64,000 nucleotides of DNA from Stenomitos frigidus ULC18 (GTDB lineage: Bacteria > Cyanobacteriota > Cyanobacteriia > Leptolyngbyales > Leptolyngbyaceae): positions 29,773-93,772 of the forward strand of contig NZ_PVWK01000079.1 of the NCBI RefSeq assembly GCF_003003795.1, in the 5' to 3' direction. Of the stretch, positions 27,026 through 35,718 are shown one piece after another; position 1 is the first letter of the stretch; every line of letters begins with the position of its first letter. Under the pieces are notes generated by a model. It made no database searches, had not been told where the DNA came from, and saw only the letters and a list, made by a program, of their open reading frames with translations. The position numbers were made by a program, and so were the translations under genes.

Positions 27026-27862
27026 CTAATCTTCTGGCTTCTCATGTTCCACAACAAACACATTGGAATAGAGATTGGCGATAATTTGCTTGCCTTGTTG
27101 GGTAAGCGATAGATAGTAAAGCGCATCCTTGATGTAGGGAAAAACGCCGTGCCAGTAGAACTTGGGATAGTTTTTGCGAAGATCGCCAGGATGACGATAG
27201 CCCAGCGCTTTGTTTACACCCGTTTCTTCAAATTCGTAGAACAGTGCGCCAATTTTCTTTAAGTAACGAGGATCGCTGAGTTGACCGATCAAGTCAGACG
27301 CGCGGATTAAACCGGGATAGTTAACCGTATCTTGATGGTCTTCAGCCGCAGGGACGGGGAAGCGAGTCAGCTCTATGTTGCGCTTGACGATTTCGGAGTC
27401 AATCAGCTTGTGCCCCCCAAAGCGCTCATCAACAAACAGCTTGGCGCGATCGACGTGGTACGGGGTGAGCCCAGCATCCGAAGAGCCAGGGGGAAGATTG
27501 GTCATGTTGCCGTCTTTCCCCGTGGCGTAAAGCCCATCACGATCTTGGCGACAAACACCTTTCACGTAGCCGATGTCGTGGCAGACCAGCGAAATGATGA
27601 AATGCAGCCAGTCTTCGCAAGAAACGCCACCCATGCGAATGTGCCTGCCGCGTAGAATTTCCTGACCCACCAGCGTGACTAAAATGGAGTGCTCAACGTT
27701 GTGATACAGTGCATCGCTGTTAGCAATATTTTCCATTGCCATCGAGCCAACCCAACCGATGATATCCTCATAGTCGGACTTCCAGCCTCCATAGGTGCGT
27801 CGGTAGCCTGCTTTGAGTTGATTAACAAAGTCTTCGATAAGAAGTTCAGTAGCGTTGAACAT
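27026..27862 (-). CDS. HD-domain metal-dependent phosphohydrolase, paralogue 2
   Basis: The protein has 278 residues. It is a close paralogue of the gene at 23504-24334, with the same length, the same M-F-N-A-T-E start and the same end (Y-S-N-V-F-V-V-E-H). The HD residues are Y-H-N-V-E-H, V-C-H-D-I-G-Y and R-A-S-D-L-I-G. Between the two copies lie an aldo/keto reductase, a secreted protein, a Trp-rich protein and a STAS protein. The duplication is thus not tandem, but is local and in the same orientation. Confidence 0.88.
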   Translation of the reverse strand: MFNATELLIEDFVNQLKAGYRRTYGGWKSDYEDIIGWVGSMAMENIANSDALYHNVEHSILVTLVGQEILRGRHIRMGGVSCEDWLHFIISLVCHDIGYVKGVCRQDRDGLYATGKDGNMTNLPPGSSDAGLTPYHVDRAKLFVDERFGGHKLIDSEIVKRNIELTRFPVPAAEDHQDTVNYPGLIRASDLIGQLSDPRYLKKIGALFYEFEETGVNKALGYRHPGDLRKNYPKFYWHGVFPYIKDALYYLSLTQQGKQIIANLYSNVFVVEHEKPED

Positions 27863-28250
27863 GCTGGCGGCTCGCTTATGCAGTGGAAGAAAGGAGACAA
27901 ACGCGAGGAACTCTAGGAACCCTTGGTAGGGACTCTTATATCTTTACAGGAACCCTTATACAAGATTGTGCGGTGGATGCTGAAAATTCGCGTAACTTTC
28001 CTGAGTGCCCTTTTCCTTTAACGTGATATACCCCTTAAACCGACTCTGTCACAAGGTACTCAAACCGCAAAGGTTCTGCAACGATGACGGTGAAGCGATC
28101 GACCAACCGCCTGATCCAAAGCTTTGTTGTTGCGATCGCTCAAGGGGGTTGTTATTCTGATTCGTATGCCATATAGTACAAATATACCAATGGGGACAAA
28201 CGAGAACAAACCGTGACGAACCGCTACGGATTCAGTATAGAGAGGAACTC
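27863..28250. other. 388-bp divergent region, promoter and repeats ahead of parM-like gene
   Basis: It separates HD paralogue 2 and the ParM-like gene. The distal part holds no visible gene. The last 60 bp carry three phased direct repeats (28194-28224) and a GAGAGGAAC ribosome site before the ATG at 28251. Confidence 0.6.
28194..28224 (+). promoter_or_regulatory. Three phased direct repeats, candidate parC/operator
   Basis: GGACAAACGA (28194-28203), GAACAAACCGT (28204-28214) and GACGAACCGC (28215-28224) are imperfect copies at 10-11 bp spacing, one per helical turn. They lie just ahead of the ParM-like gene, where type II partition systems have the centromere and operator bound by ParR. Confidence 0.45.
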
Positions 28251-29270
28251 ATGACAGCCGCTACAAGACAAACAAAAGTTAGAAAGCCCCCCACTGAAAC
28301 CACTACTACTTGTGCGCTGGCGCTGGATGCAGGTAACTATGACCTTAAGTTTTGGAACGGTGAAGCCCATCCTAAAGCCATTCGCTCTGTTCGGTTTCAA
28401 CTGCCTCAAGGTCGGGATGCTGTCCGCTTTACTGATGCCTCACCCTTAATTGAGTTGCCTGATGGCACCCGTTATCACTTCGGTGCACAAGCATACAAGT
28501 ATCGTCGCCAACAGCAAACCGTCGTTGAAAACAAAGTTGAACTCTCCCGGTTGCATCTTTATGCTTGCTTAGAACCCTGGGAAGGCGAAACTGAATTCGC
28601 GATCGACATCTATGCCTCGACCCCTGAACCAGCCAAGAATGAGGACGCCATCCGTCAGCATCTGCTAGGAATGCACGAGTTCAAGCGGAATGGGCTGGAG
28701 TATCGCGTGCTGGTTGAGCGGGTCGAAGTTGAACGAGAAGGGATGGGTGCCTATCACTATGCCCAGCGGTTAGGGCTGATTCCTGATACTGGCTACACGA
28801 TCGTGGTGGATATCGGTGGTGGTACCTGGTTGACGCGATTGGTTGATGCTGAAGGCGATGTCATTGATGAAAATGTGATGGATCGAGGGGGTGCTTATGA
28901 ACTGGCAACCTCCATCAGCTTCGATCGCCGCCTCTCTAATGCGCTTGGCACCACAGCCGATCCCAGTCTCATCATGGATGGCTTCCGTACAGGACATCTC
29001 TACGCAGATACAGAATTGACCTGGCAACCCTGGCTCGAAGAGCATCTTGATCCCTGGTTTAAGGGTATTTTCCAAACAGTGAAAGCGCAGTACACCCCCT
29101 ATATGGCGCGAGTCACTCGCTTCTTAGTCACCGGTGGTAGCTCTCATCTGATTTCAGAGCGGCTAGCGGGTCGCAGGCTGTTTGCGGTGATGACTGACCC
29201 TCAATTTGCCAATGTTCGTGGTTTGTTTCCCGTTGTGAATGGAGCACAGCTATGTATGACAACAAAGTAA
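28251..29270 (+). CDS. ParM/StbA-like actin-family ATPase
   Basis: The protein has 339 residues. The actin-fold ATP site is complete: phosphate-1 D26-A-G-N (A-L-D-A-G-N-Y-D-L-K), phosphate-2 D187-I-G-G-G-T, and the adenosine motif V-T-G-G-S-S at 293-298. In plasmids such proteins form dynamic filaments that push apart DNA bound by ParR. The next gene overlaps it by 19 bp and encodes a small protein, as parR does. A GAGAGGAAC ribosome site precedes the ATG. A chromosomal role, or an origin in an integrated plasmid, is inference. Confidence 0.85.
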   Translation: MTAATRQTKVRKPPTETTTTCALALDAGNYDLKFWNGEAHPKAIRSVRFQLPQGRDAVRFTDASPLIELPDGTRYHFGAQAYKYRRQQQTVVENKVELSRLHLYACLEPWEGETEFAIDIYASTPEPAKNEDAIRQHLLGMHEFKRNGLEYRVLVERVEVEREGMGAYHYAQRLGLIPDTGYTIVVDIGGGTWLTRLVDAEGDVIDENVMDRGGAYELATSISFDRRLSNALGTTADPSLIMDGFRTGHLYADTELTWQPWLEEHLDPWFKGIFQTVKAQYTPYMARVTRFLVTGGSSHLISERLAGRRLFAVMTDPQFANVRGLFPVVNGAQLCMTTK

Positions 29271-29512
29271 GGCTGAGCCAGGATGTGCTGGATAAAGCGA
29301 GCGTGATTGCCTCCGAATGGGGCTTGAAGAATGCTCGTGCAGCCGTAGAAGCAGTCTTTCGTAGGTATGCCGACGAGTATTTGGATGGTACTGGACGTAC
29401 CACCCGTTGGGCACCAGAGGCAATACCGATGGGTATGTTTGGGACGACTGATCGTTCGTCGTCCTCAAGCTGCGAAGCGCTGAATGAACTGGATGATTTG
29501 CTAGGGCTGTAG
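29252..29512 (+). CDS. Small ParR-like partner of the ParM-like ATPase
   Basis: The protein has 86 residues and starts inside the end of the ATPase gene (19-bp overlap). The N-terminus has a beta strand (N-K-V-R-L-S) followed by two helices (V-L-D-K-A-S-V-I-A-S-E-W-G and A-R-A-A-V-E-A-V-F-R-R-Y-A-D), the form of a ribbon-helix-helix DNA-binding domain. The acidic end E-A-L-N-E-L-D-D-L-L-G-L is a likely tail for the filament, as in ParR. The pairing and overlap are seen; the function is inferred. Confidence 0.65.
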   Translation: MYDNKVRLSQDVLDKASVIASEWGLKNARAAVEAVFRRYADEYLDGTGRTTRWAPEAIPMGMFGTTDRSSSSSCEALNELDDLLGL

Positions 29513-29678
29513 CCTCTGCGTTTCGCGATCGCCATTACCTCTAAATCCCTTCTAGAAAGACGTCAATCATCGTCTTTGTAGAGGGGATTGCTTTAGAGGA
29601 ACGATCGCTCAGGTGAAAACTGCAGTTAGGATGGGCATAATTTTCCGTTACCATCGGAGCCACGTCGCTGGGAATTTT

Positions 29679-32132
29679 ATGGTTGATTTTCATACACCTG
29701 AGCCCAATGTTAAGGCTGAAGCGGTTGTCACGCGCGAAGCGAAGCGGGTGCCACCTCCTGTGCGATCGCAAGGAACGGACAGCCAGTGGGCATCACCACC
29801 GGAGCCAATCAACCAGATTCTGGATGCGCCCAGTACGCCAACCGTGCTGATTTCGCCAGACAACCAATGGTTCATTGAGCTTGAGCAGCCCTCTCTACCG
29901 ACGATCGCTGAATTGGCGGAGCCAGAAATTGCCGTTGCTGGCTTTCGTCTCAATCCCAAGCTCAACAGTCCTGCACGTCACCATACTTATCGTGGTATGA
30001 CGCTCAACGCCATGCAGTCAGGCGCAAGTCAACCCATTCCTTTGCCCGATGAGGCTCGCATCAGCTATGCGCACTGGTCGCCCGATGGTCAAAAACTCGC
30101 GTTTGCATTGACGCAGGCTACGGGACTGGAGCTATGGTTCCTTAACTTGTCTGATGGCGTACCTCATCGTCTGACAGAACCCACTTTGAATGCGACATAT
30201 GGTGTTCCGTATCGTTGGCTTTCGGATGAGGCGCTGCTTTGCAAATTCATTCCAGCCGATCGCGGAGAGCCGCCTGAAAAACCATCCATACCAACTGGGC
30301 CAATCATCCAGGAGAACTTAGGGCGTAAAACTGCCAGCCGTACGTACACCAATCTGTTGCAGAATCCTTATGATGAACAGCTGTTTGAGTACTACGTCAC
30401 CTCAACGCTGGGATTGGTGACACTTGAGGGACGGCAGCAACGTCTCAGCGAACCTTGCCTGGTTGACGAAGCGATCCCATCACCAGACGGCAACTACATT
30501 CTGCTGACAACGCTGCATCGACCGTTTTCCTACCAGTTACCGAGTTCATACTTTCCCCTACGGTTTCAAGTTCTCACTGCAACGGGGCAGCATGTGCGTG
30601 ATCTCGCTGAGCGACCGTTAGCCGATGCTGTTTCCACTAAATTTGACGCGGTGGTGGCTGGTCCTAGGCGCATGTGCTGGCGCAGCGATCGTCCCGCAAC
30701 ACTCTACTGGGTGGAAGCGCTGGATGGAGGCGATCCTGACCAAGAGGTGCCTTACCGTGATGCGCTGTATGAGCTCAATGCCCCCTTTACCGATGAGCCA
30801 AGGGAGCTGTGGCGATCGCAGTACCGTTTTCGGCGAGTGCGATGGGGCAATGATACGGTAGCGCTTGTATGGGAACGCTGGCACGATACTCGCCTGTTAA
30901 GGGTATGGAAGCTAAACCCTGCGCAACCGGAAGCCCCACAATGCCTGGCTGAACGCAGCTATGAAGACCAATATAGTGATCCAGGCATGCCGTTAACCGA
31001 GCCAGGTCCCTTTGGACGACACGTCTTGCAGTTTACACCTGACGGCAACAGCCTTTACCTCACTGGGCGGGGCGCGTCACCAGCAGGCGTTTACCCCTTT
31101 CTCGATCGCCTGGATCTCGCTACAGCGACGACCGAACGCCTCTGGCAAGCTCAGTCACCTTATTTCGAGTCGGTGATCAAATTGCTCGACAACGAAGCTC
31201 AGCAGTTCTTCACACTCCGCCAGTCGCAAACTGAGCCGCCTAACTTTTTTCTCCATACACGATCGCAACCGCAACCAGTGCCCTTGACTGTGTATCCCGA
31301 TCGGGCCCCTCAGTTTGCGGGTATGCATAAAGAAGTGGTGCGGTATCAGCGCGCAGACGGCGTACAGCTTTCTGCAAAACTCCATCTGCCAGCAGGCTAT
31401 GACCCAAGACGCGATGGCCCCTTACCAATGGTGTTCTGGATCTATCCTGAAGAATTTAAAAATCGAGATCTCGCTGGTCAAGTCACTACTGCCGAGCATG
31501 CCTTTAGTCGCCCCAGTGGCACATCAGTTTTATTTCTGCTGACCCAGGGCTATGCCGTACTTAATAACCCCAGTCTGCCGATTATTGGAGAAGGCGACGC
31601 CGAACCTAATGATACGTACGTCGAGCAACTGTTAACAGGTATGGAGGCGGCGATCGATTATGTGGTCGATCGGGGCATCGCCGACCGTGATCGACTCGCG
31701 ATCGGCGGTCACTCCTACGGTGCGTTTACTACGGCTAATATCCTGGCGCACAGCAATTTGTTTCGTGCTGGTATCGCTCGTAGCGGCGCGTACAACCGCA
31801 CCCTCACCCCCTTTGGCTTTCAAGGCGAACAGCGTCACTTCTGGGACGCAGCAGAGACATACATGCACATGTCGCCGTTCACCCATGTCGGCAAAATCGC
31901 GGCACCACTGCTGTTGATTCATGGGGCTGACGATAGCAATGCAGGCACTTACCCCTTGCAAACCGAGCGCTTTTACGAAGCCTTGAAAGGTTTGGGCGCA
32001 ACGGTTCGCCAAGTCATCTTGCCCTTAGAAGATCACGGCTACCATTCCCGCGAGGCAGTCGGACATGTGCTTTGGGAAATGGTGCGATGGTGCGATCGGT
32101 ATCTCAAGGATGCTAGCGAAGAACAAACTTAA
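29679..32132 (+). CDS. S9D-type prolyl oligopeptidase family, glutamyl endopeptidase-like
   Basis: The protein has 817 residues from the ATG at 29679; a GTG at 29613 would add 22. The N-terminal two-thirds look like a beta-propeller with W-S-P-D-G-Q and S-P-D-G-N-Y repeats. The C-terminal hydrolase has the triad S679 in G-H-S-Y-G-A-F, D752 in H-G-A-D-D-S-N, and H786 in E-D-H-G-Y-H-S. The run R-S-G-A-Y-N-R-T-L-T-P-F-G-F-Q matches the plant chloroplast glutamyl endopeptidase CGEP (S9D). No signal peptide is clear, so it is probably cytosolic and degrades peptides after Glu. Confidence 0.92.
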   Translation: MVDFHTPEPNVKAEAVVTREAKRVPPPVRSQGTDSQWASPPEPINQILDAPSTPTVLISPDNQWFIELEQPSLPTIAELAEPEIAVAGFRLNPKLNSPARHHTYRGMTLNAMQSGASQPIPLPDEARISYAHWSPDGQKLAFALTQATGLELWFLNLSDGVPHRLTEPTLNATYGVPYRWLSDEALLCKFIPADRGEPPEKPSIPTGPIIQENLGRKTASRTYTNLLQNPYDEQLFEYYVTSTLGLVTLEGRQQRLSEPCLVDEAIPSPDGNYILLTTLHRPFSYQLPSSYFPLRFQVLTATGQHVRDLAERPLADAVSTKFDAVVAGPRRMCWRSDRPATLYWVEALDGGDPDQEVPYRDALYELNAPFTDEPRELWRSQYRFRRVRWGNDTVALVWERWHDTRLLRVWKLNPAQPEAPQCLAERSYEDQYSDPGMPLTEPGPFGRHVLQFTPDGNSLYLTGRGASPAGVYPFLDRLDLATATTERLWQAQSPYFESVIKLLDNEAQQFFTLRQSQTEPPNFFLHTRSQPQPVPLTVYPDRAPQFAGMHKEVVRYQRADGVQLSAKLHLPAGYDPRRDGPLPMVFWIYPEEFKNRDLAGQVTTAEHAFSRPSGTSVLFLLTQGYAVLNNPSLPIIGEGDAEPNDTYVEQLLTGMEAAIDYVVDRGIADRDRLAIGGHSYGAFTTANILAHSNLFRAGIARSGAYNRTLTPFGFQGEQRHFWDAAETYMHMSPFTHVGKIAAPLLLIHGADDSNAGTYPLQTERFYEALKGLGATVRQVILPLEDHGYHSREAVGHVLWEMVRWCDRYLKDASEEQT

Positions 32133-32458
32133 AAGTGGCTACCCACTTGGATTTCCCTTTTTCATGCTTCTTAGGGGCTGCAAAGAAATAACGTCATGGA
32201 CTGTAGCGGTCAGCCGTCAGCGGTCAGCCATTAGAGAAAAGTTGACCGCTGATAGCTGATAGCTGATAGCTAATCCAAAAGTATGCAGTTATTTTTTAAC
32301 AAGTCCTTAGTGGCTAGAAGCGCCTGTACAAAAGCAAGACTCCATCTCCCATGCCCCAAACCGTTTTAGCCAAACTATGGAAACAATCCCCTTTATTAGG
32401 GTACTATTGTATCTCTGTGGGTTTTTAAGCTTAGAAAGATTGTGACGAAGGAAAGGCT
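32133..32458. other. 326-bp intergenic region with interspersed repeat
   Basis: It lies between the S9D peptidase and rplI. A third of it is the repeat at 32204-32310. The remainder up to 32458 should hold the rplI promoter. No coding frame is supported. Confidence 0.5.
32204..32310. repeat. Interspersed repeat, copy B (inverted relative to copy A)
   Basis: It starts TAGCGGTCAG, contains GCTGATA heptamers, and ends TTTTTTAACAAGTCCTTAG. It is the reverse complement of 13935-14033 apart from heptamer number and a few changes. The TGCAGTTATTTTTTAACAAG end looks like a fixed terminus. Confidence 0.8.
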
Positions 32459-32917
32459 ATGGCGAAGCGTGTACAGTTAGTTCTCAGTCGAGATGTGAGC
32501 AAGTTAGGCAAAGCAGGAGACCTGGTTGAAGTTGCTCCTGGCTACGCTCGCAACTATTTGATTCCTCAAGGCATTGGAGCACGGACGACACCGGGGCTTT
32601 TGAAGCAGGTTGAGCGACGCAAAGAATTAGAGCGGCAGCGTTTGTTGGAAGAAAAGCAACAAGCAGAAACACTCAAAAAAGCGTTGGAAACGGTCGGACG
32701 CTACACGATCGCCAAGCAAGCGGGTGAAAAAGACGCAATCTTTGGTACCGTTACTAATCAGGATGTGGCTGATGTGATTCTGGAAACAGCGAAGCAAGAG
32801 ATTGACCGTCGCGGCATTACTTTGCCCGATATTCACCAGCTCGGTTCCTACAGGGCAGACATCAAGCTTCACCCAGATGTTACCGCAACGGTGGAAATCC
32901 AGGTGGTTGCCAGCTAA
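32459..32917 (+). CDS. rplI: 50S ribosomal protein bL9
   Basis: The protein has 152 residues, normal length. The N-terminal domain is typical ([30 protein letters not shown]). The long connecting helix follows (about 45-75), then the C-terminal domain with I-F-G-T-V-T. It binds 23S rRNA near the L1 stalk. It lies 367 bp ahead of dnaB on the same strand, the usual cyanobacterial order. Confidence 0.98.
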   Translation: MAKRVQLVLSRDVSKLGKAGDLVEVAPGYARNYLIPQGIGARTTPGLLKQVERRKELERQRLLEEKQQAETLKKALETVGRYTIAKQAGEKDAIFGTVTNQDVADVILETAKQEIDRRGITLPDIHQLGSYRADIKLHPDVTATVEIQVVAS

Positions 32918-33284
32918 GGGGCACGACTTCGATCATGTTCAAGAACTTTCTGTAGGGTCATGGCAATGCTATGACCCTACAGGTGCATGGGCATGACTGA
33001 ATTCACAGATTAAGGAATCCGTCGGTTCCAGATGCCATAGGGGACGGTTTGCTATCACCGCTCAAGTCGGATAGAGTAGTACAATGGTACTTAATCATCC
33101 CAAGCGGGTTTGTCACAGCATGAATTGGCGTGCAATTTCTACATTTAGAGCTCAAACGCTGTAGCTAATTCAGATTGCGCTAAATGTGGTGGAGTGCAGG
33201 TAACCTTAGCTGTATATTGGGATGAGTTGCGGCAGGTTGCGGTGACTGGTCTCAAACAATTTATTGTTGCCTTCCCTAAAGCCC
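32918..33284. other. 367-bp intergenic region between rplI and dnaB
   Basis: It holds the hairpin at 32950-32982 and otherwise no gene. It is longer than expected for a co-transcribed pair, so dnaB may have its own promoter. Confidence 0.5.
32950..32982 (+). terminator. Hairpin behind rplI, possible terminator
   Basis: CTGTAGGGTCATGGC pairs with GCTATGACCCTACAG, 15 bp with one G-T pair and a 3-base loop. No T tract follows, so it may be an RNA-stabilising hairpin and not a true terminator. Confidence 0.5.
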
Positions 33285-34637
33285 ATGGTTCAGGAACTCA
33301 ATTTTCAAGCCTTTAGCGATCGCTTGCCGCCCCAGAACATTGATGCCGAAGAGTCAATTTTGGGTGGTATTTTGCTTGATCCGGAGGCCATTAATCGAGT
33401 TGCAGATTTGTTGCAGCCTGAAGCATTTTATCTCAGCGCTCACCGAGAGATTTACCGCGCTGCGCTAGTTTTACAGGCGCACGGTAGCTCGACCGATTTG
33501 ATGAGCATTACCTCTTGGCTGATCGATCGTGGACTGCTAGAAAAAGTGGGCGGGCAAAGTAAGCTAGCGCAATTGATCGATCGTACGGTGAGTGCCGTCA
33601 ACATCGATCAGTACGCCCAACTGGTGATGGACAAATACATGCGCCGGAAGCTGATTAAGGCGGGCAACGAAATTGCTCATCTTGGGCACGATACGGCTAA
33701 CGACCTGGAAGAAGTGCTCGATCAGTCGGAGCAAAAGCTCTTTGGCGTCACCCAGGATCGACCGCAGCAGGGCTTGATGGCCGCGTCTGATATCTTGACG
33801 CATACCTTCTCTGATATTGAGAGCCGATCGCTGGGGATGGTTTTGCCCGGTCTTTCCTGCGGATTTTACGACCTAGATGCGATGACTCAAGGCTTTCAAC
33901 GCTCTGATTTAATTATCGTTGCAGGACGACCGTCGATGGGTAAAACGTCCTTCACGATGAACATTGCCCGTAACATTGCCGCCTTCCACAAGCTGCCTGT
34001 TGCCATCTTTAGCTTGGAAATGTCCAAAGAGCAGTTGGTGCAACGCCTGCTGGCCAGTGAAGTTCGCATCGAAAGTGGACGCTTGCGAGCAGGGCGCGTC
34101 AGTCAAAACGAATGGGAACCATTGGGGCACGCGATCAGCACCTTGTCGCAACTACCCATATTTATCGACGACACGCCCAATATCAGCATTACAGAGATGC
34201 GATCGAAGGCACGGCGACTCCAGGCAGAACAGGGTGGAGCCTTGGGACTGATCCTGCTGGACTATTTGCAGTTGATGGAGGGTGGTAGCGATAATCGGGT
34301 GCAGGAGCTATCGCGGATCACACGGGCACTCAAAAGTTTGGGGCGAGAACTCAGCGTACCCGTCATCGCACTCTCCCAGCTCAGCCGCAGCGTCGAATCG
34401 CGTACCAACAAACGACCGATGATGAGCGACTTGCGGGAATCAGGCGCCATTGAGCAGGACGCTGACCTGATCATGATGCTTTATCGCGACGAGTACTACA
34501 ACCCCGACACGCCCGATCGCGGCATTGCTGAAGTCATCATCTCCAAGCACCGAAATGGCCCAACGGGAACAGTGAAGTTGCTGTTTGAATCCCAGTTCAC
34601 CCAGTTTCGCAACCTTGCAGCCCCAAATCGCACCTAA
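33285..34637 (+). CDS. dnaB: Replicative DNA helicase DnaB
   Basis: The protein has 450 residues from the ATG at 33285 (M-V-Q-E-L-N-F-Q), the start used by cyanobacterial relatives. A TTG at 33264 is less likely. The N-terminal domain has R-L-P-P-Q-N-I-D-A-E-E-S-I-L-G-G. Walker A is G-R-P-S-M-G-K-T at 214-221, and Walker B is L-I-L-L-D-Y-L-Q-L-M. It unwinds DNA at the replication fork as a hexamer. Many cyanobacterial dnaB genes have inteins; none is present here, and the P-loop is uninterrupted. Confidence 0.98.
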   Translation: MVQELNFQAFSDRLPPQNIDAEESILGGILLDPEAINRVADLLQPEAFYLSAHREIYRAALVLQAHGSSTDLMSITSWLIDRGLLEKVGGQSKLAQLIDRTVSAVNIDQYAQLVMDKYMRRKLIKAGNEIAHLGHDTANDLEEVLDQSEQKLFGVTQDRPQQGLMAASDILTHTFSDIESRSLGMVLPGLSCGFYDLDAMTQGFQRSDLIIVAGRPSMGKTSFTMNIARNIAAFHKLPVAIFSLEMSKEQLVQRLLASEVRIESGRLRAGRVSQNEWEPLGHAISTLSQLPIFIDDTPNISITEMRSKARRLQAEQGGALGLILLDYLQLMEGGSDNRVQELSRITRALKSLGRELSVPVIALSQLSRSVESRTNKRPMMSDLRESGAIEQDADLIMMLYRDEYYNPDTPDRGIAEVIISKHRNGPTGTVKLLFESQFTQFRNLAAPNRT

Positions 34638-34667
34638 GCACATTGCTCAAAGCGTTCGCACGGGCGT

Positions 34668-35000
34668 TTAGTGCGAGGCCGTTTTGGAAAAGAGATGGAG
34701 CACTGCCACTCCACCGATAATGAGTCCCATGCCAATCAACCCTGCCTGGTCGATCGCTTGACGGTAGAAAACCCAGCCTAGTAATGCGACCAGGACAATT
34801 CCCAAACCTGACCAGATCGCGTAGGCAACGCCAACGCTGATGGTGTTTAAGCACAGCGATAGAAAGTAAAATGCAGAGCCGTACCCAACCAGGACAACCA
34901 GGCTGGGTACAAGCTTTGTGAACGATGCCGTTGCTTTGAGGGTGCTCGTCGCAATCACTTCAGACACAATCGCAATGAGCAGATAAGCATAGTCCGGCAT
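34668..35000 (-). CDS. Small multidrug resistance (SMR) family transporter
   Basis: The protein has 110 residues and four transmembrane helices. The essential membrane glutamate is present in A-I-V-S-E-V-I-A-T-S (E14), with the family motifs Y-G-S-A-F-Y-F-L-S and A-Y-A-I-W-S-G-L-G. Such dimers exchange protons for cationic drugs, quaternary amines or guanidinium. The subtype (EmrE-like or Gdx-like) is not decided here. It stands alone between dnaB and the FKBP gene. Confidence 0.93.
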   Translation of the reverse strand: MPDYAYLLIAIVSEVIATSTLKATASFTKLVPSLVVLVGYGSAFYFLSLCLNTISVGVAYAIWSGLGIVLVALLGWVFYRQAIDQAGLIGMGLIIGGVAVLHLFSKTASH

Positions 35001-35015
35001 AGCAATCTCATTGGG

Positions 35016-35618
35016 TTAACTGAGCTTCAGTAGCTCCACATCAAAGAGTAGTGTAGCGTTAGGAGGAATCACACCGCCTGCTCCACGCGCACCATAACCC
35101 AACTCAGAGGGAATGATGAGCTGACGACGACCGCCCACTTTCATGCTGCCAACGCCTTCATCCCAACCTTTGATGACCTGACCCACGCCGATCTTGAACT
35201 GAAAAGGCTGGTTACGATCGCGCGAGCTGTCAAACTTTGTGCCATCTTCCAGTGTACCCGTATAGTGCACAACCACCGTTTGCCCGGTCTGTGGCGAAGC
35301 GCCTGTGCCTTCCATTAGATCAACATACTTCAGTCCAGATGGCGTTGTAACGGTAGCTTGATCTCCAGCTCCAGATGGCGTTGCACTCACAGGTTTAGCT
35401 CCAGGTTTTTTAGGGGTCGGGGTCGCTGAGGCATCAGCGACTAGCGTCGAGGCAGTCGGCACGCGATCTGATAGTTTCGTCGTGGTTGCAACGACTTGCG
35501 GTTTGCCAGTTGTCATTTCACTCGCGATCGCCACATCCGGCTTGCCGCCAATCTGAGAGACGACCAGCACGACTAAGCAAGCGAGCATGACTCCCAGGCT
35601 GACTAAAATTTCCTTCAA
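35016..35618 (-). CDS. FKBP-type peptidyl-prolyl isomerase, membrane-anchored
   Basis: The protein has 200 residues from a TTG at 35618, preferred because a perfect AGGAGG lies 6 bases upstream. An ATG at 35657 would add 13 residues. The N-terminus is a signal anchor (S-L-G-V-M-L-A-C-L-V-V-L-V-V-S). A Thr/Pro/Lys-rich linker follows, then the FKBP domain (about 95-200): V-V-H-Y-T-G-T-L-E-D-G-T-K-F-D-S-S, G-V-G-Q-V-I-K-G-W-D-E-G, and L-G-Y-G-A-R-G at the end. It should speed prolyl isomerisation in the periplasm or thylakoid lumen. Confidence 0.92.
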   Translation of the reverse strand: MKEILVSLGVMLACLVVLVVSQIGGKPDVAIASEMTTGKPQVVATTTKLSDRVPTASTLVADASATPTPKKPGAKPVSATPSGAGDQATVTTPSGLKYVDLMEGTGASPQTGQTVVVHYTGTLEDGTKFDSSRDRNQPFQFKIGVGQVIKGWDEGVGSMKVGGRRQLIIPSELGYGARGAGGVIPPNATLLFDVELLKLS

Positions 35619-35718
35619 AATAACCCTCCTGTCAGGTAATACGAAGCGGTCAGGCATCAGCGATTAATAGACAAACGCTGACCTTAGTCCGTTGTACAAG
35701 AGCCTATTGTACAAGGAT

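Noticed and set aside
33285..34637. Intein in dnaB
   Set aside because: The gene is of normal length and Walker A is continuous; no splicing motifs or homing endonuclease are present.
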